A stretch of DNA of 5,903 bases from DASZZV01 sp035544835 (GTDB taxonomy: Bacteria > Acidobacteriota > Thermoanaerobaculia > Gp7-AA8), in contig DASZZV010000283.1 in the NCBI GenBank assembly GCA_035544835.1, forward strand, positions 1 through 5,903, written 5' to 3'. The translations under genes were made by a program, and so were the position numbers. Shown here one piece after another: positions 1 to 5,640 of the stretch. Each line of letters begins with the position of its first letter. Within the stretch, counting starts at the first letter, position 1. The notes under the pieces were generated by a model that saw nothing but the letters and a program-made list of their open reading frames with translations, did not search any database and had not been told where the DNA came from.

Positions 1-4
1 TGCG

Positions 5-32
5 GAATTGAGAATTGAGAATTGAGAATTGA
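5..32. repeat. Tandem heptamer array, left arm
   Basis: Four perfect head-to-tail copies of the heptamer GAATTGA are seen. The reverse-complement array, four copies of TCAATTC, lies at 97-124, so the two arrays form the arms of a long inverted repeat with a spacer of about 64 bases. The array is much more AT-rich than the surrounding DNA. Short tandem heptamers in intergenic DNA are known from several bacterial groups, including cyanobacteria. No function can be read from the sequence. Confidence 0.9.
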
Positions 33-96
33 GAAAGGAGATGCGGCGTCGATTGATGCGCCCAGTCCCGCAGAGGAGAGGAGCTCGCATACTTTT

Positions 97-124
97 TCAA
101 TTCTCAATTCTCAATTCTCAATTC
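97..124. repeat. Tandem heptamer array, right arm (inverted)
   Basis: Four perfect copies of TCAATTC form the exact reverse complement of the array at 5-32. Pairing extends one base outward (C4 with G125) and, with one mismatch, a few bases inward, giving an arm of about 30 bp. The array ends ten bases before the ATG at 135 and touches the likely ribosome binding site GGTGGG (126-131 region). If transcribed, the hairpin would sit in the leader of that gene. Whether this matters for expression is unknown. Confidence 0.9.
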
Positions 125-134
125 CGGTGGGTCC

Positions 135-338
135 ATGAGCCTTCTCTTCGGCCTGCTTTTCAGCGCAATCGGCGGGATCTACATGGTCTACGGAAAAAGG
201 CAGCACGATCCGACATTTCTCGTGACCGGCTTCGTTCTCGCCGTCTACCCATACTTCGTCTCCAACACCATTCTTGTGATCATCGTGGGCGTCCTCATCA
301 CGTCCATTCCAGTGGCACGCCACAAGGGTCTCTTCTGA
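135..338 (+). CDS. Small hydrophobic membrane protein
   Basis: The 67-residue protein is mostly hydrophobic. There is one segment at residues 1-20, a short polar stretch KRQHDP at 21-26, and a second hydrophobic region at 27-60 broken by YPYFVSN (38-44), which suggests a helical hairpin. The ATG is preceded by a G-rich ribosome-binding-like stretch right after the heptamer array. Short inner-membrane proteins with a YGK...PYFVSN pattern are, as I recall, widespread and usually left as hypothetical. The length, the clean start and the coherent membrane topology argue for a real gene. No enzymatic motif is visible and I infer no function. The following hairpin at 381-403 may end its transcript. 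Confidence 0.75.
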   Translation: MSLLFGLLFSAIGGIYMVYGKRQHDPTFLVTGFVLAVYPYFVSNTILVIIVGVLITSIPVARHKGLF

Positions 339-380
339 GATACGAGCGCTTTGCCGCCGGCCCTGCGCCAAAATCCCGGT

Positions 381-403
381 CCTGAGAATTTAATGATCTC
401 AGG
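381..403 (+). terminator. Hairpin followed by pyrimidine tract, possible terminator
   Basis: CCTGAGA (381-387) pairs perfectly with TCTCAGG (397-403) around a nine-base AT-rich loop. The sequence then runs into TTCTCTTTCTGTCTCT. The stem is only 7 bp and the tail is pyrimidine-rich rather than a clean T run, so it is a weak intrinsic terminator candidate for the gene at 135-338. It could instead act in the leader of the next gene. Confidence 0.35.
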
Positions 404-421
404 TTCTCTTTCTGTCTCTGC

Positions 422-844
422 GTGACGGATCGGGCCCTGCTGTGGAACCTTCTTCACGACGGCGACGTCGTGGAGATCAGCCGTCCCACCCCGGAATCCG
501 CCTGGATTCTCGTAGAAATCGACTTTCTCGAGGATGGGGCAGGGGAGAGGCCCGGCAGTCTCACCATCGATCTTGCAGGGTGTGAGGAGCTGACATTCGT
601 CGATGGAGTCACCGACGAGGTCATCACCGATCTGGCGGGGATCATGGCGCGTGAGCCGGATGTTCTGTCGGCCACAGAGGCGAATGGGTCGATCCGTGTA
701 ATGTGTAGTGAAGGGGAGCTCCGACTCCGCTATTCTTCCGCGACTCTGAGGTCGGAAGATGGCTCGCTGATGACTATCGACGACCTGGAATCGACATCAG
801 TGAGATACTGGCAGGAGTGGGAGCGGGCGGCGCAGGGCGATTAG
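422..844 (+). CDS. Acidic conserved-looking hypothetical protein
   Basis: The protein has 140 residues, is strongly acidic, and is probably cytoplasmic: no signal peptide or membrane segment is visible. It alternates short beta-like stretches (WILVEIDFL 28-36, GSLTIDLAG 45-53, SIRVMC 90-95, LRLRYSSATLR 100-110) with acidic turns and ends in an aromatic helix (SVRYWQEWERA). This suggests a small beta-rich fold. I do not recognise the family. The GTG at 422 is the only usual start codon in the open stretch, which begins after a stop at 383-385. No clear Shine-Dalgarno sequence precedes it. Codon use and freedom from stops fit a real gene. Neighbouring genes give no functional hint. Confidence 0.65.
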   Translation: MTDRALLWNLLHDGDVVEISRPTPESAWILVEIDFLEDGAGERPGSLTIDLAGCEELTFVDGVTDEVITDLAGIMAREPDVLSATEANGSIRVMCSEGELRLRYSSATLRSEDGSLMTIDDLESTSVRYWQEWERAAQGD

Positions 845-851
845 TCCTCGA

Positions 852-1044
852 TCAACTCTCCTTCAGCTTTATCGATTCAACCAATCGGATACGGCTGGCA
901 TTGGCCGGATCTTTCATATCAATCTCGTATTCGCCGTTCTGTCATTGGCGTGTAGGCTACGAGAGTCACACAACCGAGCACGGTGAATCCGTTCTCTTTC
1001 AGGCAGGAGACCACGATTGGGTAAACCACAAGTTTCTTTTTCAA
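852..1044 (-). pseudogene. Possible frameshifted small gene remnant on minus strand
   Basis: Two minus-strand frames overlap and join into one plausible small protein. Frame one runs from a TTG at 1042-1044 to a stop at 919-921. It starts MKKKLVVYPIVV and includes KENGFTVLGCVTLVAYTP. Frame two is open from 941 to a stop at 852-854 and reads QNGEYEIDMK, then DPANASRIRLVESIKLKES. Removing one base near 940-946 would fuse them into a protein of about 65 residues. Codon choice in both halves favours G or C in the third position. No ribosome binding site precedes the TTG, and the 5' end overlaps the plus-strand gene at 1017. I do not recognise the family. This may be a decayed gene or chance coding-like sequence. 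Confidence 0.3.
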
Positions 1045-1205
1045 AGCGGCAGCGCGAGCAGGCCAAACGCGAACGTCAGCAGTTGAAGATGGAGAGGCGC
1101 GCGGAGCGAAGCAGTAATCCAGGCCAGGGTGCCGAGATCAGCGATCAGGTCGTGAGAGAAGAAGCCATTCCCGACCTCGTCCCACCAACTTCGGAGAACG
1201 GTTAG
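1017..1205 (+). CDS. Small basic, Lys/Arg/Gln-rich protein
   Basis: The 62-residue protein has a highly basic N-terminal half with charged, helix-forming sequence (KRQREQAKRERQQ at residues 10-22, then MERRAER) and an acidic, proline-containing tail. The start is TTG, chosen because AGGAGA at 1005-1010 lies six bases upstream and nearly every residue of the basic helix follows it. Short proteins of this type, beginning with a G-K/R-P-x-x-x-F-x-K-R-Q pattern, are in my recollection common as conserved hypotheticals. The charge suggests nucleic-acid or ribosome contact, but that is inference. The initiation region overlaps, in antisense, the possible minus-strand remnant. A hairpin spacer separates it from the next gene. 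Confidence 0.65.
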   Translation: MGKPQVSFSKRQREQAKRERQQLKMERRAERSSNPGQGAEISDQVVREEAIPDLVPPTSENG

Positions 1206-1219
1206 GAAGTACCGCCTTC

Positions 1220-1273
1220 AGCCGAAGACGAGTCGAAACCATTCGCTGAGCAGGGTTCCGCTCGGCTTCGGCT
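1220..1273. repeat. Imperfect inverted repeat between genes
   Basis: AGCCGAAGACGAG (1220-1232) pairs with CTCGGCTTCGGCT (1261-1273) with one mismatch, leaving a 28-base loop. It lies 15 bases after the stop of the small basic protein gene and 65 bases before the preferred start of yaeQ. No T run follows, so it is not a canonical intrinsic terminator. It could be an attenuating or transcript-stabilising hairpin. Confidence 0.55.
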
Positions 1274-1337
1274 CACCGGGGTAGTGCCCGGCTCCATGGC
1301 CTCGGTCGGTCCAGGCCCCAATTCTCCGGACACATTC

Positions 1338-1877
1338 ATGGCACTGACAGCTACGGTCTACAACTTCAACGTGGAACTGGCCGATATCGATCGGTCGGTC
1401 TACGAGACGCTCGATCTCCGCGTTGCGCAGCAACCTTCGGAAACCATCGAGTACATGGCAACCCGCGTGCTCGCCTACTGTCTGGAATACTGCGAAGGCA
1501 TCGAGCTGACCCAGGGCGTCGCGGCGGGGGACGAACCGGCCGTGCTTGTGCGCGACCTCACCGGCCGCGTTACCGCCTGGATCGAGGTCGGCTTGCCCGA
1601 CGCAGAGCGATTGCACCGCGGAAGCAAGCTTGCCGGTCGCGTTGCCGTCTACACACACCGGGAGCCTCGACAGCTTCTGTCCCAGCTCTCCGGAAAGAAA
1701 ATTCATCGCAGCGACGAGATCCCGATCTACGCCTTCGACAAGAGATTCATGGACGAGCTTTGTCCCCTGATCGAGAAACGGACTCGTTTGTCTCTCTCGG
1801 TAACCGAACGACAGCTTTATATGGATGTAGCCGGCCACACTTTCAACAGTACGCTGGCTGCACATCAGATCCCCTGA
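1338..1877 (+). CDS. yaeQ: YaeQ family protein (PD-(D/E)XK-like fold)
   Basis: The 179-residue protein matches the YaeQ family in length (E. coli YaeQ is about 181) and in sequence order. It has the start MALTATVYNF, the QPSET motif (31-36), a conserved basic/hydrophobic helix, GDEP (64-67), and the signature WIEVGLPD (81-88). A predicted strand, VAVYTH (102-107), and a C-terminal beta segment follow. The family has a fold related to PD-(D/E)XK nucleases. E. coli YaeQ was reported as a high-copy suppressor of an rfaH defect, but its biochemical role is unsettled. I chose ATG 1338 because the homologous N-terminus starts there. An in-frame GTG at 1284 and ATG at 1296 would add a low-complexity extension. 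No strong ribosome binding site precedes any of them. Its stop overlaps the ribosome binding site of the next gene, implying co-translation. Confidence 0.9.
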   Translation: MALTATVYNFNVELADIDRSVYETLDLRVAQQPSETIEYMATRVLAYCLEYCEGIELTQGVAAGDEPAVLVRDLTGRVTAWIEVGLPDAERLHRGSKLAGRVAVYTHREPRQLLSQLSGKKIHRSDEIPIYAFDKRFMDELCPLIEKRTRLSLSVTERQLYMDVAGHTFNSTLAAHQIP

Positions 1878-1887
1878 GAGGCCAGTG

Positions 1888-2262
1888 ATGAAATGGCTGC
1901 GTCTGCTCTCTCTCTTTCTCTTCGGCGCTTTCTTCATCCTTGCTGGAATCAACCACTTCATCAGGCACGCCTTTTACCTTCAGATGATTCCAGGCTATCT
2001 ACCGTGGCCACGCGCGCTGGTCCTGGTCAGTGGAGTCTGCGAAATTGTCCTCGGCGCTCTGCTGCTCGTCCCGCGGTACTCGAAGCTGGCCGCCTGGGGC
2101 CTCATCGCTCTGCTCATCGCGGTATTCCCGGCCAATCTCCAGATGGCGCTGCATCCGGAGCTCTTTCCGTCGTTCAGCCGCTCGGCTCTGCTGGCGCGTT
2201 TGCCGATACAGGGGCTGCTGATCGCCTGGAGCTTTCTCTACACGCGGCCCGGTTCAGAATAG
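1888..2262 (+). CDS. DoxX-like integral membrane protein
   Basis: The 124-residue protein has four predicted membrane helices, at about residues 4-21, 43-61, 67-83 and 101-117. Features of DoxX-like proteins are present: AGINHF after the first helix, MIPGYLPWP (33-41), GVCEIVLGALLLVPR (49-63) and FPANLQMALHPE (80-91). The wider family includes a subunit of archaeal thiosulfate:quinone oxidoreductase, but most bacterial members have no proven role, so a redox function should not be assumed. ATG 1888 is preferred over the adjacent in-frame GTG 1885. GAGAGG (1876-1881) lies six bases upstream and overlaps the yaeQ stop codon. The two genes therefore form a translationally coupled pair. Confidence 0.88.
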   Translation: MKWLRLLSLFLFGAFFILAGINHFIRHAFYLQMIPGYLPWPRALVLVSGVCEIVLGALLLVPRYSKLAAWGLIALLIAVFPANLQMALHPELFPSFSRSALLARLPIQGLLIAWSFLYTRPGSE

Positions 2263-2301
2263 GGGAGGAAGGGGGGGCGAAGGCGGCCGAGGGCGGCCGC
2301 G

Positions 2302-2334
2302 CCACACGTGTGGAGCGCGCGCCCGCGCGCGCTC
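2302..2334. repeat. Palindrome plus strong GC hairpin
   Basis: CCACACGTGTGG (2302-2313) is a perfect 12-bp palindrome. It shares its last G with a second hairpin, in which GAGCGCGCG (2313-2321) pairs perfectly with CGCGCGCTC (2326-2334) around the four-base loop CCCG. It lies 40 bases after the doxX-like stop. No T run follows, so it is not a standard intrinsic terminator, though the hairpin is very stable. The CACGTG core could also be a protein-binding palindrome. Confidence 0.6.
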
Positions 2335-2398
2335 TGGGTCGTCTCGCGAAATCGTTCGTGGCCGGTGAGGGAGGCACTCGGTTTTTTCAAAGCCATTC

Positions 2399-2430
2399 TT
2401 TACGCGGTTCGCTCACCCTGTTATAAGGGG
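2399..2430 (+). promoter_or_regulatory. Possible promoter overlapping ribosome binding site
   Basis: TTTACG (2399-2404), a 17-base spacer and TATAAG (2422-2427) resemble a sigma-70 promoter, with four and five matches of six. It would start transcription at about 2433-2435, only one or two bases before ATG 2436, giving an almost leaderless message. The last bases, AAGGGG (2425-2430), also look like a Shine-Dalgarno sequence five bases before the same ATG. Both readings cannot operate on the same transcript. Confidence 0.35.
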
Positions 2431-2435
2431 TTCTG

Positions 2436-2726
2436 ATGCAGATCACTTTTGATGAGCGGTTTACCCGCGATCCGCGCGGTCGCGACGGTGTGATGTTTGT
2501 GGCAAGGGTAGGAGCCGATAAGCAGCGGGTCGGTTGTCTCATCCTGAGCGAGGCTCTCGACGCAACGTTTGGAGGGCAGGGCGGTCACGCCGATACCCTC
2601 CGTGCCTTCGTCGAGAATCGAGAGAAGATCGAGAAGATCGCCACTCAGCTGCTGAGCCGTCGAGAGGAAATGCCTTTGGAACTTCTCATCGGTCCCCGTG
2701 AAGTCGCCGAGCTCACGAAAGTCTGA
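2436..2726 (+). CDS. DUF1488-like small protein
   Basis: The 96-residue soluble protein reads as a beta-rich N-terminal half (MQITF 1-5, GVMFVARV 18-25, QRVGCLILSEAL 30-41, then FGG) followed by a helix, LRAFVENREKIEKIATQLL (55-73), and a short tail, LELLIGPREVAEL. The order of an MxITF start, a V-x-C-x-I-S-x-E-A-L segment, FG, and an AF-x-x-N/H-R-x-x-I-E helix resembles DUF1488 proteins as I remember them, whose function is unknown. ATG 2436 has AAGGGG five bases upstream. The gene is separated from both neighbours by spacers of over 100 bases and appears to be its own unit. Family assignment is moderate. Confidence 0.75.
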   Translation: MQITFDERFTRDPRGRDGVMFVARVGADKQRVGCLILSEALDATFGGQGGHADTLRAFVENREKIEKIATQLLSRREEMPLELLIGPREVAELTKV

Positions 2727-2825
2727 CGCAATCGCTTCTTGCCGCTCTTCATCCCTTCCACGCCGCCCGCAGCTTTGGACGCCACCCTCCTGTCATCCGT
2801 ATTGCTTCTGATGTATGCCCCGTCG

Positions 2826-2834
2826 TGCTACAAA
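2826..2834 (+). promoter_or_regulatory. Possible extended -10 element of the glycan operon
   Basis: TGCTACAAA at 2826-2834 reads as TG, any base, then TACAAA, an extended -10 pattern with four of six matches to TATAAT. No good -35 is seen at the usual distance (TTCTGA at 2806-2811 is poor), which is tolerated with extended -10 elements. Transcription would begin near 2841 and leave a leader of about 34 bases before ATG 2875. This is a motif match only. Confidence 0.3.
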
Positions 2835-2874
2835 AGGATACCGGCCACACCTCGTGCGGCCCTACACCTGTGAA

Positions 2875-3075
2875 ATGAACGACGAAGAGATTCCCAGGGA
2901 ACTGCCGGAGCGGACAGGGCGACATCGATGCACGCGCTGTCTTGCCGAGGTGGCGATCAGCACTTACCTGGCTAATGATCACTTATGTGACGACTGTACG
3001 GCGATAGCTACCCAATATCCGCTGGCTTCGACACCACATGGGGAACCGCCGGCGGGCTCGGACGAGAAGCGCTGA
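2875..3075 (+). CDS. Small zinc-ribbon-like protein (CXXC...CXXC)
   Basis: The 66-residue protein is acidic at the N-terminus (MNDEEIPRELPER), then has CTRC at residues 19-22 and CDDC at 38-41. Two CXXC knuckles 15 residues apart are typical of a small zinc ribbon, so zinc binding is likely but inferred. The rest, PLASTPHGEPPAGSDEKR, looks disordered. I chose ATG 2875 because the preceding in-frame codons (possible ATG 2815 or GTG 2854) give an unconvincing basic extension. A possible extended -10 at 2826-2834 would also place the transcript start inside that extension. No ribosome binding site is clear. Its TGA is directly followed by the TTG of the glycosyltransferase gene, indicating coupling. 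The family is not recognised. It could regulate or assist the glycan genes, which is speculation. Confidence 0.6.
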   Translation: MNDEEIPRELPERTGRHRCTRCLAEVAISTYLANDHLCDDCTAIATQYPLASTPHGEPPAGSDEKR

Positions 3076-4173
3076 TTGCACAAGACCGCCGATTTGCGAG
3101 TAGCTGTCGTCCATGACTGGCTGACTGGAATGAGGGGAGGGGAAAAGGTGCTGGAGGCAATTCTCGAGTTGTTTCCCACCGCCGATGTTTTCACTCTGTT
3201 TCACTTTCCAGGCTCAGTTTCGTCGGCGATCGAAGCGCATCCCATCCACGTGAGCCGCCTTCAGAAACTGGCGGCATGGAATGATGACTATCGCCTGTTG
3301 CTGCCCTTGTTCCCGGCGGCAATCGGCGAGTGGGACTTCAGTGGGTTCGACCTGGTTGTCTCCTCGAGTCACTGCGTCGCCAAGGGTGTCGATCCGGTCG
3401 CTCCGCACATCAGTTACTGCCACACGCCGATGCGCTATGTGTGGGACCGGTTCGACGATTACTTTCCCCCCTCGCGCCCAATCAGAAGGCTTGCGGCATC
3501 GGTGCTGGCAGGCTATCTCCGCCGCTGGGACGCGGCCTCAGCATCGCGTGTGGACGCCTTCGTTGCCAACTCTTACTTTGTCGGCCAGAGGATCCAGAGC
3601 TATTACGGGCGGGATGCCGAGGTGATTTATCCCTTTGTCGATGCCAGTTTCTTCGCCGCTCCGATCATCGAAGAACGGGAGCCCTATCACGTGCTGATCT
3701 CGGCCCTGGTTCCCTACAAGCGGGTTGATCTCGCCATCGATGCCGCCCGCGAGTCCGGCACCCGTCTCATCGTCATCGGGTCGGGGCCGCTGGGGAAGTC
3801 GCTTGCTGTGCGAGGCGGGTCCAGTGTCGAGTTTCGCGGTTGGGTCTCGTCCGAAGAGCTCGTGTATCTCGTGCAGCGGGCCCGGAGTCTTCTGTATCCG
3901 GGAGTGGAGGATTTCGGGATCACGGCACTCGAAGCCATGGCTCTGGGCACACCAGTCGTGGCATTTCGAAAAGGGGGCGTGACCGAAAGCGTGATCGAGG
4001 GCGAGACCGGGCTCTTTTTCGATCGACAGGATGCACGCACAATTGCATTGGCCCTTCGCGCCGCCGAGGCGACGCGATGGGATCGCGGCGCAATACGAGC
4101 GAGGGCCGCGGAGTTTTCGAGGGAGAGATTTCTCCGTGAGTTCCGACAACTCGTTGAACGGATCGCGGCTTAA
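3076..4173 (+). CDS. Glycosyltransferase, GT4 family (GT-B fold)
   Basis: The 365-residue enzyme is predicted to transfer a sugar from a nucleotide-sugar donor to a lipid-linked glycan on the cytoplasmic side of the inner membrane. The N-terminal Rossmann half contains VVHDWLTGMRGGEKVLE (11-27), FDLVVSSSHCVAKGV (91-105), and HISYCHTPMRYVWD (111-124). The C-terminal half has ALVPYKRVDLAI (210-221), GSGPL (235-239), FRGWVS (253-258) and the donor-binding EX7E motif E278-DFGITAL-E286, followed by GTPVVAF. This fits the retaining GT4 family (Glycos_transf_1). The donor and acceptor cannot be told. The TTG at 3076 abuts the previous stop. A second in-frame TTG at 3094 would give the N-terminus M-R-V-A-V-V-H-D-W usual for such proteins and may be the true start. 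Neither has a strong ribosome binding site. The next gene begins three bases after the stop. Confidence 0.92.
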   Translation: MHKTADLRVAVVHDWLTGMRGGEKVLEAILELFPTADVFTLFHFPGSVSSAIEAHPIHVSRLQKLAAWNDDYRLLLPLFPAAIGEWDFSGFDLVVSSSHCVAKGVDPVAPHISYCHTPMRYVWDRFDDYFPPSRPIRRLAASVLAGYLRRWDAASASRVDAFVANSYFVGQRIQSYYGRDAEVIYPFVDASFFAAPIIEEREPYHVLISALVPYKRVDLAIDAARESGTRLIVIGSGPLGKSLAVRGGSSVEFRGWVSSEELVYLVQRARSLLYPGVEDFGITALEAMALGTPVVAFRKGGVTESVIEGETGLFFDRQDARTIALALRAAEATRWDRGAIRARAAEFSRERFLREFRQLVERIAA

Positions 4174-4176
4174 CAC

Positions 4177-5583
4177 ATGATTCAGAAAAAACACCAGACA
4201 CTCTCGACCGTCTATATGGTTATCGACGCGCTGGCGTCCAACCTGGCGATGCTGGTCGCGTACTACCTGCGCTTTGCCGTGGAGGTCATTCCGCTGACCA
4301 AAGGGCAGCAGGACCTCTCGATCTATACCTACATCCTCCCTCTGGTGACGATTGTTTTCCCGCTCTCCTTCGCCGTGCAGGGGCTGTATCAGATCAGGCC
4401 GACGAAGTCGCGCTCCGAGGAGTGGGCCAGTGTTGCCATCGCCACGCTCCTCGGGACCGTGGTCCTTTCCGGTCTCCTTCTGTGGATCCGCCCCGCCAAT
4501 GCCTTCATCGGCTACTCGCGGGCCACGCTCCTGATCTTCGCCATTTCCGAGATCGCCATCGTCATCCTGGTGCGCTCGCTGGTAAGGCTGTTCTTACTGC
4601 GGCGCTACCGAGCCGGAAAGAATCTCGATCGCGTTCTCATCGCCGGGAATGGTGAGCTGGCGCGGGCCGTGGCCGATCGCATGCGGGCTCACGAAGAGCT
4701 CGGCCTCAAGCTGGTCGGCTACGCCGAAAATGGGGAGAACGGCGTCATCGAAGGATTGCAGTGTCTCGGCAAGATTGCCTCGATCGAGTCGATACTGGAC
4801 GAGCACGAGATCGATCACGTCTTCGTTGCACTGCCTCAGCATTCCGCCGCGGCGATGATGGAGCTGCTCGATCGGCTGATGCGCCACTGCGTATCCCTGC
4901 ATGTGGTGCCCGACCTGCTGCAGTTCATGACTCTGCGATCCCGGGTCGAGGACATCGATGGTCTTCCCACGATCAACCTGTCAGAGACACCGTTGACGGG
5001 ATGGAGCCGCGTTGTGAAACGCGCCTTCGATCTCCTGCTGGCCGGCACAGCCCTGGTCGTACTGTCGCCCCTCATCGTCGTAATCGCACTGCTGATCTAC
5101 CTCGAAGACAAAGGACCGATCTTCTACCGACAGGAGCGCATGGGATTGGATGGAGTGCCCTTCCAGATCATGAAGTTCCGGTCGATGCATCAGGCGGCCG
5201 AGGCTCAGAGTGGTGCGGTCTGGGCTTCCGCTGGCGACGCGCGTCGGACGAGGATCGGAGGATGGCTGCGGGGCTGGTCACTCGACGAGCTGCCTCAGCT
5301 TTGGAACGTGATCCGGGGCGATATGAGTCTTGTGGGTCCGCGACCCGAGCGACCCCAGTTCGTGGAGCAGTTTCGCAGCGAGTATCCGCATTACATGCTG
5401 CGTCACAAGGTGCGCGCCGGTATGACCGGATGGGCGCAGGTGCACGGCTGGCGGGGCAACACGTCGATTCGTATTCGTATTGAGCACGACCTGTATTACA
5501 TCGAGAACTGGTCGATGCTGCTCGATGTGAAGATCCTCTTCATGACCGTACGCCACGGTCTGCGTCATGAGAACGCGTATTAG
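4177..5583 (+). CDS. Undecaprenyl-phosphate sugar phosphotransferase (WcaJ-type)
   Basis: The 468-residue inner-membrane enzyme starts a lipid-linked glycan by moving a sugar-1-phosphate from a UDP-sugar to undecaprenyl phosphate, often glucose-1-phosphate in this group. Four hydrophobic segments (about 12-32, 51-70, 85-104, 113-134) are followed by a cytoplasmic Rossmann-like domain with VLIAGNGELARAVADRM (153-169). The C-terminal bacterial sugar transferase domain begins at KRAFDLLLAG (281-290), with a re-entrant hydrophobic helix (285-308). It continues through GPIFYRQERMG (313-323), MKFRSM (332-337), SLDELPQLWNVIRGDMSLVGPRPE (368-391), AGMTGWAQV (414-422) and the C-terminal ENAY. D370-E371 matches the catalytic Asp-Glu pair. 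Length and order are normal for the polyprenol phosphate hexose-1-phosphate transferase family. WcaJ is the closest named model, but the exact sugar is not readable. The ATG follows the glycosyltransferase stop by three bases with no clear ribosome binding site, so translation is probably coupled. Confidence 0.95.
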   Translation: MIQKKHQTLSTVYMVIDALASNLAMLVAYYLRFAVEVIPLTKGQQDLSIYTYILPLVTIVFPLSFAVQGLYQIRPTKSRSEEWASVAIATLLGTVVLSGLLLWIRPANAFIGYSRATLLIFAISEIAIVILVRSLVRLFLLRRYRAGKNLDRVLIAGNGELARAVADRMRAHEELGLKLVGYAENGENGVIEGLQCLGKIASIESILDEHEIDHVFVALPQHSAAAMMELLDRLMRHCVSLHVVPDLLQFMTLRSRVEDIDGLPTINLSETPLTGWSRVVKRAFDLLLAGTALVVLSPLIVVIALLIYLEDKGPIFYRQERMGLDGVPFQIMKFRSMHQAAEAQSGAVWASAGDARRTRIGGWLRGWSLDELPQLWNVIRGDMSLVGPRPERPQFVEQFRSEYPHYMLRHKVRAGMTGWAQVHGWRGNTSIRIRIEHDLYYIENWSMLLDVKILFMTVRHGLRHENAY

Positions 5584-5640
5584 GGGACTTGCTTGGTGTG
5601 TCGATCGTGACCTGTCGCTAATGTGCCGGACTTCCGAGCT

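Noticed and set aside
1..134. CRISPR-like interpretation of the short repeats
   Set aside because: The repeats are 7 bases, directly tandem and without spacers, so they cannot be a CRISPR array.
29..385. 118-codon frame starting in the heptamer array
   Set aside because: It reads through the repeats and overlaps the hydrophobic membrane protein in another frame. Its composition is arginine-rich and not protein-like.
817..1086. 89-codon plus-strand frame covering the spacer after the acidic protein
   Set aside because: It overlaps the ends of two better genes, has no ribosome binding site, and has no recognisable sequence. The opposite strand is more coding-like.
1218..1961. Long minus-strand open frame of 247 codons
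   Set aside because: It lies opposite yaeQ and the start of the DoxX-like gene, both recognised on the plus strand, and its translation resembles no family. It is a shadow of GC-rich coding sequence.
2791..2798. Isolated TGTCATCC matching the ends of the palindromic elements
   Set aside because: It is a single 8-base match with no GGATGACA partner or GGATCT arm nearby, so it is probably chance.
3538..4194. Minus-strand open frame of 218 codons
   Set aside because: It is antisense to the glycosyltransferase, whose GT4 motifs fix the coding strand.
4761..5483. Plus-strand open frame of 240 codons inside the phosphotransferase gene
   Set aside because: It is out of frame with the recognised sugar transferase domain and its translation is Arg/Ser/Gly-rich low-quality sequence.
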